The notes under the pieces were generated by a model, which had not been told where the DNA came from, searched no databases, and was given only the letters and a program-made list of their open reading frames with translations. This document shows, in pieces, positions 6,918 to 14,384 of a stretch of 34,280 nt of DNA. Made by a program: the position numbers and the translations under genes. Every line of letters starts with the position of its first letter. Positions within the stretch are counted from its first letter, which is position 1. The stretch is from positions 1-34,280 of the forward strand of contig JAOZHB010000032.1 of assembly GCA_026015035.1 (NCBI GenBank), in the 5' to 3' direction. The DNA comes from Candidatus Bathyarchaeota archaeon. GTDB taxonomy: Archaea; Thermoproteota; Bathyarchaeia; RBG-16-48-13; GCA-020355125.

Positions 6918-8543
6918 ATGAATGGAATAGAAGCAGTAGCAGAGATCCTTAGGCTTGAGGGAGTGCCATTCGTTGCGTGCGAAGGAGCCGCACCGATACC
7001 CGATTATTGCGCTGACGTTGGTCTCAGGATAATCAATTGCAGACAGGAGCGGGTGGCCGTCGATATAGCCCATGGCTACGCGAGGGTCAGTCAGAATCCA
7101 GGGGTTTGCTCGATGATGGGTACGGGAGGAATCGAGAATTCTTTCGCTGGCGTGGCTCATGCTTGGGAAGACCTTGTGCCGATCCTTGTGCTACCTGGTG
7201 GTATTAGTCGACTACGGAAAGGCAGTCGCGACTTTGAAGCCGTCAACAGTTATCTCAGGGTCACGAAGTGGGCTCAAAGCATCAACTTCACGTCACGCGT
7301 GCCAGAGATGATGCGCCGCGCCTTCACCTATTTGCGGTGTGGAAGGCCTGGGCCGGTGCTTCTGGAGCTTCTTGGAGAGCTGCGAAGTGAAGAACTCAGC
7401 AGTCCACTCGAATACAAGCCTGTTGCGGGTTGGAGACCGGCTGGAAACCCCCGTGACGTGGAGGTTGCAGTCAAGGCACTGTTGGCCGCGAAGAACCCAT
7501 TGATTTACGTGGGGACAGGAGTTTATCGCGCAAAGGCTGAAGAGGAATTGAAGACGTTTGTTGAACTCGTTCAACAGCCCGTCATGACTACGATGAACGC
7601 TAAGGGCGCGTTTCCAGAGAATCATCCCTTGTCTGTGGGCTTCATACGCGGGGAGCCAACGGAATATTTCCTGGGAAAAGCTGATCTGATCTTCGGCATA
7701 GGGGCGAGTTTCAATAGACACTTCACGGCATTGATGGTTCCCGCTGGCAAGAAAATCATCCAGACAGCGTGTATCGACGAATATGACCTTAATAGGGAGT
7801 ATCCAGTGGATCACGCTGTCATTGGTGACGCGAAACTGGTTCTCACACAGTTGATTGCCGAGGTGAAGAAGCAGGCTGGTGCGATACGGGAGAAAGGTGC
7901 GCTGAAAAAAGAGATTGCGGACGCCAAGGAGACGCACTTGCAGAACTGGATGCAGTGGCTGACATCAGATGAAAAACCGATCAATCCTTACAGAGTCATG
8001 TGGGATGTGATGAACACGATCGATCGGGATAAATCAATTGTGACACACGACGCGGGTAATCCCCGAGATCAATTGAGTTCGTTCTGGGAGACAACGGTTC
8101 CCCACGGCTATATCGGCTGGGGCCACGTTACCACTCTTGGCTTCGGGTTGGGAGCTGCAATCGGTGCCGCGCTCGCGATGCCTGATCGACTCTCCATTAA
8201 CTTCATCGGCGACGCGTCCATTGGTCAAGTAGGCATGGACATGGAGACTCCAGTCAGAACGAAGATCCCGATGATGACCATCATCCTCAACAACGGGCAA
8301 TACGGTGGATACGATCGTTATCACCGCCATCCAGAAACATACCTGGTCACCGGAGATTATACAAAGGTCGCTGAAGGATTAGGAGCCTACGCGGAGCGGA
8401 TTGATGAACCGGATGAAGTGATCCCTGCGGTCAAGCGTGGCATGAAGAAGGTTGACGCTGGAGGATATGCCGTCTTAGAAATGATGACTGCCAACTTCCC
8501 CAAGTTTCCGTCCTTCGCTGGTTATCCAGCGAGGAGAAGGTAG
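6918..8543 (+). CDS. Thiamine diphosphate-dependent enzyme, acetolactate synthase-like (copy 2)
   Basis: A 541-residue paralogue of the gene at 3647. It has Glu44 in RQERVAVDIA as the cofactor-activating glutamate, TMNAKGAFPENHPLSVG in the middle domain, and the TPP motif from Asp432 (IGDASIGQVGMDMET) to Asn458-Asn459. The first G of NNG and the spacing of about 27 residues are normal for the family. Similarity to copy 1 extends to the nucleotide level: both contain GAACTCGTTCAA and GACGCGAAACTGGT at equivalent points, which suggests a fairly recent duplication. The ATG is supported by the TATA box 34 bases upstream. The gene is followed by a long T-rich tract. The reaction is unknown; 2-keto-acid decarboxylation or carboligation is the family expectation. 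Confidence 0.82.
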   Translation: MNGIEAVAEILRLEGVPFVACEGAAPIPDYCADVGLRIINCRQERVAVDIAHGYARVSQNPGVCSMMGTGGIENSFAGVAHAWEDLVPILVLPGGISRLRKGSRDFEAVNSYLRVTKWAQSINFTSRVPEMMRRAFTYLRCGRPGPVLLELLGELRSEELSSPLEYKPVAGWRPAGNPRDVEVAVKALLAAKNPLIYVGTGVYRAKAEEELKTFVELVQQPVMTTMNAKGAFPENHPLSVGFIRGEPTEYFLGKADLIFGIGASFNRHFTALMVPAGKKIIQTACIDEYDLNREYPVDHAVIGDAKLVLTQLIAEVKKQAGAIREKGALKKEIADAKETHLQNWMQWLTSDEKPINPYRVMWDVMNTIDRDKSIVTHDAGNPRDQLSSFWETTVPHGYIGWGHVTTLGFGLGAAIGAALAMPDRLSINFIGDASIGQVGMDMETPVRTKIPMMTIILNNGQYGGYDRYHRHPETYLVTGDYTKVAEGLGAYAERIDEPDEVIPAVKRGMKKVDAGGYAVLEMMTANFPKFPSFAGYPARRR

Positions 8544-8584
8544 TATCCAGTAGTGAGATGCTAGAGCTCTGTAGTTAACCCTCA

Positions 8585-8612
8585 CCTTTTTTATTTTTTT
8601 TCTTTTTTTATT
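8585..8612 (+). terminator. T-rich terminator after TPP enzyme copy 2
   Basis: A tract of almost only T begins about 40 bases after the stop, including runs of 6, 8 and 7 T. It overlaps the 3' end of the convergent M20 gene by a few bases. Confidence 0.6.
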
Positions 8613-9897
8613 TACTCGATGACGAGGTAGTGGATAATCTACCTGGCTGTTGGGCCACTCCTAGCAAGTCCATCATCAAGAGGGCATATACCTTCGTGCT
8701 GTCTATGAGCCCATCGATAGTGACATACTCATTATAGGTGTGGGTGTTTCCTCCGCGACCAATGCCATAACTAACGAATGGTCGGTCAGGATACTTCAAA
8801 TTAAACCATCCGTGGTCGCTTGACCCCCCTGTCGGTCCTGTAGCAATAGTGGGTGTGAAGCCCAGCACCTTCGCCACAGACCTCTGAAGAGCCTTGACGA
8901 GCGGAGAGTCAGGTACCGACACGGAGAAATTCATCCACCTCTCGGGGTTCCAGGCTACTTCGGCATCAAACTCTGGGTCTTCCGTCTTCAACTCGTCTAC
9001 GATGGCCTGGATCTCTGTCTGACCACTTTCAAAGGTTTCGTGCTGTGGTATGAGCCTCCTATCTATTTGGACTGTGCATATGTCTGGGACGTTGTTCCCC
9101 GTGGTAAAGGCGTGGACTAGGTTAATCGAGAACCGTGCCCTGCCTTCGATCTCCACATCTCCAGCCTTAAACTTCAACCTTCGGTTGTTAACCTCGTGCC
9201 TCAGCTTCTCAAGACGTAAGATAAGCTTCGCACCTTGGACGGCGGCGTTCAAACCCTGATCATTGCGTCCCGTATGCTGTGTTCTTCCCTTCACGGTGAT
9301 CCTGTAGTAACCACGACCATTGCTTGCTATACCCATGGTTTTTCCGTCACCGCCGCCCCCTGCATATAGGAGATAATCTGTGTCGCAGAGGCCCTCATCC
9401 ACGACGTACTTCATACCCCGGTGGCCGCCGAACTCCTCGTCGCAGACAAAGGCAAAGACGATGTCTCCGTTTAGAGTCACCCCCGCATCCTTTATCGCCT
9501 TTATAGCAAACAACAAGGGTGGTATCGGGAACTCATGATCGTTAACCCCACGCCCATATATCCGGTTGCCTACAATGGCTCCGCTGAAGGGTCCGTAAGT
9601 CCATTTCGTAATATCCCCCGCAGGTACCGTATCGTAGTGGGCGTAAACGGTGAGGGAAGGCTTACCCGTTTTACCGTAATAATGCCCCATCACGTTTGGT
9701 CTATCCACGATCTGTTGTACAATTCTTACGTCATCCAGGTTGAACTTCGCGGCTTCCTTGACAAGAAACTCGCCTTTCTCTTTTTCTTCACCCGAATAGC
9801 TGGGTATTTGAACAAGCTTCTGCATTAAAGCTACAATCTCGTCCCTGGATTGGTCTATCAGTTTAATAACACTTTGTTCAAGTACAGATAAGGGCAT
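8608..9897 (-). CDS. M20-family metallopeptidase / amidohydrolase (ArgE/DapE/CPG2-like)
   Basis: A 429-residue M20 di-zinc hydrolase, cleaving peptide or N-acyl bonds in the cytoplasm. Metal ligands and catalytic residues are visible: His87 and Asp89 (AHYDTVP), bridging Asp120 (GRGVNDHE), the Glu154-Glu155 pair (CDEEFGG), and a late His in GGNTHTYNEY. The lid domain includes TVKGRTQHTGRNDQG, the usual dimerisation-domain H-x-G pattern. The common GRG-x-x-D-M-K-G motif reads GRGVNDHEF, losing the Lys, and may indicate a distinct substrate group. The ATG is preceded by AAGGAGGGA. A Ser/Thr-rich tail (STTSSSSK) ends the protein. Substrate candidates include dipeptides, N-acyl amino acids and acylated sugar acids; neighbours do not decide. 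Confidence 0.88.
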   Translation of the reverse strand: MPLSVLEQSVIKLIDQSRDEIVALMQKLVQIPSYSGEEKEKGEFLVKEAAKFNLDDVRIVQQIVDRPNVMGHYYGKTGKPSLTVYAHYDTVPAGDITKWTYGPFSGAIVGNRIYGRGVNDHEFPIPPLLFAIKAIKDAGVTLNGDIVFAFVCDEEFGGHRGMKYVVDEGLCDTDYLLYAGGGGDGKTMGIASNGRGYYRITVKGRTQHTGRNDQGLNAAVQGAKLILRLEKLRHEVNNRRLKFKAGDVEIEGRARFSINLVHAFTTGNNVPDICTVQIDRRLIPQHETFESGQTEIQAIVDELKTEDPEFDAEVAWNPERWMNFSVSVPDSPLVKALQRSVAKVLGFTPTIATGPTGGSSDHGWFNLKYPDRPFVSYGIGRGGNTHTYNEYVTIDGLIDSTKVYALLMMDLLGVAQQPGRLSTTSSSSK

Positions 9898-9956
9898 ATC
9901 ATTCCCTCCTTACCATTAGCCAGCATTAAGGATATATCTTCTTCTCCCCTGTACCG

Positions 9957-9968
9957 TAGCGCGCGCTA
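9957..9968. repeat. GC-alternating palindrome (TAGCGCGCGCTA)
   Basis: A perfect palindrome (14 bases with flanks) in the spacer upstream of the M20 gene. It is one of five AGCGCGCGC(GC)T elements in this window, all intergenic. Confidence 0.7.
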
Positions 9969-10012
9969 CTCCCCCTCTTTCCTTCATGAAATGTATCACA
10001 TTCATAATGAAG

Positions 10013-10022
10013 AGCTAGCTAG
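10013..10022. repeat. AGCT-phase motif
   Basis: AGCTAGCTAG about 115 bases upstream of the M20 gene, 45 bases from the GC palindrome at 9957. Confidence 0.75.
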
Positions 10023-10140
10023 TTGAGACCTATCAATCCAATAATTTCCTAGTAAAAGGTTTACTCATTTATGCATTCTTTGGATGGCCCTTCAAATCTT
10101 AGGGTTGCTAGACATCAGCGTACGCTGAAAAGGAATAAAA

Positions 10141-10148
10141 TTTTATAA
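10141..10148 (+). promoter_or_regulatory. TATA box of the DUF3795 gene
   Basis: TTTTATAA predicts a transcript start near 10168-10172. That leaves GTG 10173 or ATG 10185 as possible starts and makes the tracked TTG at 10170 unlikely. Confidence 0.6.
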
Positions 10149-10184
10149 AATAGGATCGAGTAGTGATAATTGGTGACAAATCGA

Positions 10185-10589
10185 ATGGATGCCTCGGAAG
10201 AGTGGGATATTGCGGTTTGTGGATTAAATTGCCTTCGATGCGGAATCTATCAAGAATCCAACAACAAGGATAGGGAGTGGCAAACGAGAATAGGGAAGTC
10301 CATTTTTGGTGTAGACGCAGACATTGACCCAGAAACGATAAGGTGTGGTGGATGTAGGAGCTGTTTGGAAATACATTGGAGTGAAAATTGTAACTTAAGG
10401 AAGTGTGCGGAAGAGAAAGGGCATACCTATTGTTTTGAATGCGACGATTTTGTCTGCGAAAAACTGGAAGCATTTGGCAAGGGCCGTCATGGCAGAACGG
10501 TCGAAAACATGAAAGAAATGAAGGAACTCGGAGTAGATGCTTGGCTAAAGAAACAACAAAAGAAGGGTCCAGCGGTCATGTGCCCTTAA
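10185..10589 (+). CDS. DUF3795-type cysteine-rich protein
   Basis: A small protein with many cysteines in the order CGLNCLRCGIY, CGGCRSC, CNLRKCAEEKG, CFECDDFVCEKL. This is the pattern of DUF3795, whose members open with CGLxCxxC and carry probable zinc or Fe-S binding sites; no biochemical function is established as far as I know. From ATG 10185 it has 134 residues, a usual family length. The TATA box 37 bases upstream favours this start over the upstream TTG. The C-terminal part is Lys-rich. The next gene (FMN split barrel) is in the same direction 108 bases away. That pairing may reflect redox functions, but it could be incidental. The gene is visibly more A+T rich than the TPP genes. Confidence 0.75.
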   Translation: MDASEEWDIAVCGLNCLRCGIYQESNNKDREWQTRIGKSIFGVDADIDPETIRCGGCRSCLEIHWSENCNLRKCAEEKGHTYCFECDDFVCEKLEAFGKGRHGRTVENMKEMKELGVDAWLKKQQKKGPAVMCP

Positions 10590-10668
10590 AATACTGGAAT
10601 ATGACGTGTCACATTATCTAAACAGTTAACGACGAACTAAACTTCGAACATAGTATCAGGCAACATAA

Positions 10669-10680
10669 AGCGCGCGCGCT
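10669..10680. repeat. GC-alternating palindrome (AGCGCGCGCGCT)
   Basis: A perfect 12-base palindrome 17 bases before the ATG of the FMN split-barrel gene, so it lies in or next to its leader. The same 12-mer recurs at 19751. Confidence 0.7.
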
Positions 10681-10697
10681 AAAAGGAAGGAATACTA

Positions 10698-11216
10698 ATG
10701 GAAGATATCGTCGAAGACGGTTTACAGGAAATGACAGCAGTTCTTAAAAGTGCTGAAGTGGGTCGCATTGCACTCTCGGACAGTTCAAAGCCTTACATCG
10801 TACCCATTAACTTCCTGTACCAAAACGGGAAAATAGCCTTTCACTGTGCCTTTGATGGAAAGAAGCTGGATATAATATCAAAAAACCCGAATTGCTGTTT
10901 TGAAGTTGACGAATTTATGGGAGAAGTAAGTTACCATTATGATTCCTTATGCCACTTGGACTTCGATAGTGTCTTAGTCTTCGGTAAGGCACGAATAGAA
11001 AATGATGAGGATTTAAAGCTCCAATTCTTTAAGAAGCTTCACTCCAAGTACAAGGAATTATATCGTAAACCCATATCAGAAGGTGGAGTAAGATTCGACA
11101 AGACTCGTCTACATGAAGCCTGCTGTGTAGTAATCGACATAGAAGAGTTAACTGGACGCCGAGAAAGAACAGTCGATGGAAAAAGAAAAACGGTAATATG
11201 GCAACACAAGTTTTAG
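10698..11216 (+). CDS. Pyridoxamine 5'-phosphate oxidase-like FMN-binding split-barrel protein (NimA-like)
   Basis: A 172-residue member of the flavin split-barrel superfamily. The N-terminal pattern VLKSAEVGRIALSDSSKPYIVPINFLYQNGKIAFHCAFDGKKLDII is characteristic of NimA-type proteins: a catalytic-site region, V-P-x-x-Y/F, and the H-x-A-x-x-G-x-K FMN-phosphate motif. SVLVFGKARI forms the second barrel part. The C-terminus (LTGRRERTVDGKRKT) matches the terminal strand seen in this group. Likely cofactors are FMN, heme or F420; reduction of nitro compounds is only one known activity of relatives. The ATG follows AAAAGGAAGGAA. A GC-alternating palindrome lies immediately upstream of the SD and might affect expression. 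Confidence 0.8.
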   Translation: MEDIVEDGLQEMTAVLKSAEVGRIALSDSSKPYIVPINFLYQNGKIAFHCAFDGKKLDIISKNPNCCFEVDEFMGEVSYHYDSLCHLDFDSVLVFGKARIENDEDLKLQFFKKLHSKYKELYRKPISEGGVRFDKTRLHEACCVVIDIEELTGRRERTVDGKRKTVIWQHKF

Positions 11217-11361
11217 ATGCTTATATTTAGTTAGCTCGCACGAAGAAAACAATCCTATTGACGAAGTCTTATCGTATTACGCGCAAGCTGAACGTAGTAT
11301 TAATAGTAGCGCACGCTCTTTTTAGCTTGTTTATGTGCAATACTCTTAAACCCTTTTTTCT

Positions 11362-11607
11362 GTGATTATTCAGGGTATTGCTTTGGATAAGAAGAACGTA
11401 ATTGTTTTCGAAATTTGCATCGGACTACTACTCATCATTATCGGTTTCATCGTATGGTGGTGGTCCACGCACTTACTGTGGATACTCATCTATCCGCCAC
11501 CATTAGCAAAGCAGTTAATCGACGGCCTGCCGTTTGTCTTCTGGAGTCTCGGCGCGTTGCTTTTTATAGATGGCATGAGAAGGAAGATCAACGATCGAAC
11601 GAGCTAG
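11362..11607 (+). CDS. Small two-helix membrane protein
   Basis: An 81-residue protein starting at GTG. Two hydrophobic helices are clear: roughly 17-37 (CIGLLLIIIGFIVWWW) and 55-72 (LPFVFWSLGALLFIDGM), joined by a loop containing IYPPP. The tail is basic (RRKINDR). I do not recognise a family. No SD is visible and a weak TATA-like TTTATGTG lies about 30 bases upstream, so translation may be leaderless. The stop codon TAG sits inside AGCTAGCTA, and the last codon is AGC. It converges on a short zinc-ribbon gene on the other strand 29 bases away. Function unknown. Confidence 0.5.
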   Translation: MIIQGIALDKKNVIVFEICIGLLLIIIGFIVWWWSTHLLWILIYPPPLAKQLIDGLPFVFWSLGALLFIDGMRRKINDRTS

Positions 11608-11610
11608 CTA
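11602..11610. repeat. AGCT-phase motif over a stop codon
   Basis: AGCTAGCTA supplies both the last Ser codon and the TAG stop of the small membrane protein gene. Confidence 0.75.
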
Positions 11611-11636
11611 ACAAGGCTTTGATAGTCCTAAAACAT

Positions 11637-11650
11637 CTAGCTAACTAGCG
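11637..11650. repeat. Degenerate AGCT-phase motif over a stop codon
   Basis: CTAGCTAACTAGCG contains the final AGC codon and TAG stop of the minus-strand zinc-ribbon gene and mirrors the copy at 11602. Confidence 0.6.
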
Positions 11651-11813
11651 TGCGCTTTCTCGTTTTTACTCGCGTCAATAAGGATTTAGCTTCATTGATT
11701 GAGAGGCCCAACCAATGCTTTATCATACTGTAGCATTGAGAACATAGATAGACGTTAGAATCTCTTCGTGCAACATCATCTTTTTCGTGATTGCAGACAT
11801 CACATTTTCTCAT
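11637..11813 (-). CDS. Small C4 zinc-ribbon protein, 58 residues (not in ORF track)
   Basis: A complete frame on the minus strand, missed by the track because it is under 60 residues. It begins MRKCDVCNHEKDD, continues with NVYLCSQCYSMIKHWLGLS, and ends with a basic helix (SLLTRVKTRKRTLVS). Two CxxC pairs 18 residues apart make a treble-clef or zinc-ribbon fold likely; such mini proteins often bind nucleic acid or act as adaptors. TTATTTAAAG at 11842-11851, read on this strand, is a good TATA box about 30 bases before the ATG, giving a very short leader. The stop TAG is again made by the AGCT-phase motif, in convergent position to the membrane protein gene. I cannot name the family. The coding call rests on the motif pattern plus the promoter. 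Confidence 0.6.
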   Translation of the reverse strand: MRKCDVCNHEKDDVARRDSNVYLCSQCYSMIKHWLGLSINEAKSLLTRVKTRKRTLVS

Positions 11814-11841
11814 TCAGTCATCGTTAAGGCATTCAATAAAG

Positions 11842-11851
11842 CTCTTTAAAT
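11842..11851 (-). promoter_or_regulatory. TATA box of the small zinc-ribbon gene
   Basis: Read on the minus strand this is TTATTTAAAG, 29 or more bases before the ATG at 11813. A second T/A-rich box lies near 11866. Confidence 0.45.
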
Positions 11852-11886
11852 AAGAATTATGAATTTTAAATAGTCATTTAATAGTA

Positions 11887-11896
11887 AGCGCGCGCT
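11887..11896. repeat. GC-alternating palindrome (AGCGCGCGCT)
   Basis: Flanked by A and T, giving AAGCGCGCGCTT. It lies in an otherwise A+T-rich spacer behind the zinc-ribbon promoter. Confidence 0.7.
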
Positions 11897-12145
11897 TCTT
11901 TACTCTCACTAATCAGGAATTTACCTGCGTGTCAGCTTAAAAATAAAAGGCCTATTTTGGTAGTTGATATGGAGACGTAGATTCATTTATATCAAGCAAA
12001 CACCCATTTTGTAAAAGAGCTGGTTATCTGGCAGTGACATCGAACTTATGTCATCAATAACGAATTGGTGTCCAGTACAGATAACACGAGGAACCTATTG
12101 GACATGGTGTGGAGCTAACTACTTGGATTGCAGTAGGGGTTGTTC

Positions 12146-13513
12146 ATGGCAGGTAAGAAGTTGAAGAGTCTTCGCAGTCGAAAATTCGTGAAGACTGTAA
12201 AAAAACAGCTGCCATGGATAAGCCACATGATTACTGATGAGGCAGCTGCTAGAGAGTTTAACCTTACGCAGATGAATATTGAACCTCGGAAGGGAAGCCT
12301 TTGTTTAGCGTGTAGAGGCGGTCGAAGGTTATGCGGTAAACCGCGGTGCCCGGCTCTCGTCAAACTCTATTCGCTCCTCAAAGTGCGAAAACGGATGCAT
12401 TCGGATCAGCTGGCAGGGTCTTCACCACCGGGCATTTTTGTTGGTCGGAGAGGGTATCCCCACGTCTACGCGGGGCCTTTAGTGCCTCCGATGTTAGGTG
12501 AGACCTCCCACTATGATGCCCCTGAAGAGTGGTTAGGACGGTCTGTTGATGAAATCGTTGGTTTTCGCACAAACTTAATTCGAAGCAAGTTTCGTGTCAA
12601 CGTTACAGACCTCTCCGAGAACAACCGCTTCCTGAATAGAACGCTTGAGATGGCTTTATCCAGCACTCCCGTCGACGCAGAATTGACTTTTCAAAAAAAG
12701 CCGTCCGATCGAATCTTCCTCGATGGCACCATGCAGCCGATGGGACCATCGGCGATCTTGAAAAAAATGAATGTGGGAAGCGGAAACACGGATAGACGAA
12801 TTGAAAAAGCGTACCGGGATCATGACTTGAAAGCTGAGCAAGCACTTCTCAATCTCTACTTGTCCGACGTTCCCGTTTCCAAGATTCAACGTGTCTTCAG
12901 CGTAGGTGCCTTCGGCGTCAAACAGCAACGGCGGATGGTTCCGACCCGGTGGAGTATCACGGCTGTGGACTCCACGATCTCCCGTCGGTTAATAGAGGAT
13001 CAGGTCAAGGACAACACGATAATCAACGAATATCGGGTGTATGAATACAACTACTTGGGGAATCGCTTTGTAGTCCTGTTACTGCCCCACAATTGGAGCT
13101 ACGAGTGGATGGAAGCCTGGTACCCCGGGACCTCATGGAATCCGCATAGTCGGAGTATCGCCGTGGGCGGTGATTGGGAAGGCTATCGCGGTCGAACTAA
13201 ATACGCGTCAATTGGGGGGTGCTATTATGCAGTACGATTAGCGGTGGCGGAATTCTTAGCGGCGGAACACCGTCAAGCCCGGGTCATTGCGATGCGTGAG
13301 ATACATCCCAGCTTCCTACTCCCCCTCGGCGTGTGGATCAATCGGGAATGCATACGGGAAGCGTTCCATCAAAATGAGCGTAAATTTAATTCCCTCCACG
13401 AATCGCTGGCCTATATCGGTTCGAGATTTACCATACACATGGATGACTGGATCGAGGCAAGCACACTTCTGAAGGATTCCATTCACCAAAAAAGAATCAT
13501 CGACTACGTTTAA
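12146..13513 (+). CDS. nreA: Nre-family archaeal DNA repair protein
   Basis: An archaeal Nre protein, a family linked to repair of DNA damage through contact with the PCNA clamp. The N-terminal part has the family zinc-finger-like CLACRGGRRLCGKPRCP. Next come the conserved GIFVGRRGYPHVYAGPLVPP and the FRTNLIRSKFRVNV, MALSSTPVDAELTF, SVGAFGVKQQRRMVPTRWSIT and KYASIGGCYYAVRLAVAE blocks, all typical of Nre. The final eight residues QKRIIDYV fit a weak PCNA-interacting peptide (Q-x-x-I-x-x-aromatic-V). The tracked start is a TTG two codons before the ATG at 12146; GGGGTTG before that ATG makes it preferable. An SPL-like radical SAM gene follows 97 bases later in the same direction, hinting at linked repair functions. 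Confidence 0.85.
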   Translation: MAGKKLKSLRSRKFVKTVKKQLPWISHMITDEAAAREFNLTQMNIEPRKGSLCLACRGGRRLCGKPRCPALVKLYSLLKVRKRMHSDQLAGSSPPGIFVGRRGYPHVYAGPLVPPMLGETSHYDAPEEWLGRSVDEIVGFRTNLIRSKFRVNVTDLSENNRFLNRTLEMALSSTPVDAELTFQKKPSDRIFLDGTMQPMGPSAILKKMNVGSGNTDRRIEKAYRDHDLKAEQALLNLYLSDVPVSKIQRVFSVGAFGVKQQRRMVPTRWSITAVDSTISRRLIEDQVKDNTIINEYRVYEYNYLGNRFVVLLLPHNWSYEWMEAWYPGTSWNPHSRSIAVGGDWEGYRGRTKYASIGGCYYAVRLAVAEFLAAEHRQARVIAMREIHPSFLLPLGVWINRECIREAFHQNERKFNSLHESLAYIGSRFTIHMDDWIEASTLLKDSIHQKRIIDYV

Positions 13514-13610
13514 TAGGGATAACGTAGACTCCCTACCGTCAATAAAAGAGACTGGATGACGGCTATCATGTTTAAACTCATCGCAAGCATGCAGTGATGA
13601 TGATGGGAGA

Positions 13611-14357
13611 ATGATTGTCAAGGAAGTGTACGCGAAAAGTGTTCTCTCCAAGTCAAAAGTGGCAGATTACACCATCAACCCCTATGTTGGTTGTGAACAT
13701 GGTTGCACGTATTGTTATGCCCGCTTCATGAAGCGATACACTCGTCACAAGGAAAAGTGGGGGCAATTTGTTGACGTAAAGATCAATGCCGTGAGTTTAC
13801 TGCAGCGTGAAATACATAAACGTCGAGTTGGAAAAGTCTGGATCAGCGGCGTATGTGATCCCTATCAACCCCTCGAAGCTCAATATAACGTCACACGAGG
13901 GTGTCTCGGTATTCTCGTAACGCATGATTGGCCAATAACGATCCAGACCAAATCACCCTTGGTGCTTCGTGATGTAGACCTGTTGAAACAATTTACTGAC
14001 TGTGAAGTTGGCCTATCCATTACAACGGCACACGATGTTATTCGACGATTGTTTGAACCGACTGCTCCACCCATTAACCAACGGATTGAAACCTTATCCA
14101 AACTTCATTCAGCTGGCCTCATCACTTTTGCGATGATCGCTCCGCTTCTTCCAGAAGCGGAGCAACTTATTCCTCAACTCAAAGGAAACGTTGATCATAT
14201 TTTGATTGACAAAATGAATTATCACTACGCAGATTGGGTTTATAAACAACACAAGTTAGAGTACGCACTGTCTGATGAGTTCTTTCAGCGGAACAAAATA
14301 GCTTTGGTTAACGCCTGTCACAAAGCAGGTATCCCTTATCAAATACTATTTAGTTAG
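13611..14357 (+). CDS. SPL-like radical SAM protein (COG1533 type)
   Basis: A 248-residue radical SAM protein. Cys28, Cys32 and Cys35 (CEHGCTYCYAR) form the CxxxCxxC site that holds the [4Fe-4S] cluster used to cleave S-adenosylmethionine. ISGVCDPYQPLEAQYNVTRGCL is the signature following region of SplB/COG1533 proteins. Bacterial SplB repairs spore photoproduct in UV-damaged DNA, but most archaeal relatives lack a tested function. It is shorter than classical SplB at its C-terminal end. The ATG has GATGGGAGA upstream. Location just after Nre suggests a role near DNA repair; that is inference. The last codons are AGT TAG, near-identical to the motif-derived AGC TAG ends of other genes here. 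Confidence 0.8.
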   Translation: MIVKEVYAKSVLSKSKVADYTINPYVGCEHGCTYCYARFMKRYTRHKEKWGQFVDVKINAVSLLQREIHKRRVGKVWISGVCDPYQPLEAQYNVTRGCLGILVTHDWPITIQTKSPLVLRDVDLLKQFTDCEVGLSITTAHDVIRRLFEPTAPPINQRIETLSKLHSAGLITFAMIAPLLPEAEQLIPQLKGNVDHILIDKMNYHYADWVYKQHKLEYALSDEFFQRNKIALVNACHKAGIPYQILFS

Positions 14358-14384
14358 CCAGTTTCTATGCAGAACACAATGCTT

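Noticed and set aside
7293-7937. 214-residue minus-strand frame inside TPP copy 2
   Set aside because: Shadow of a clearly recognised TPP enzyme on the other strand; no domain resemblance.
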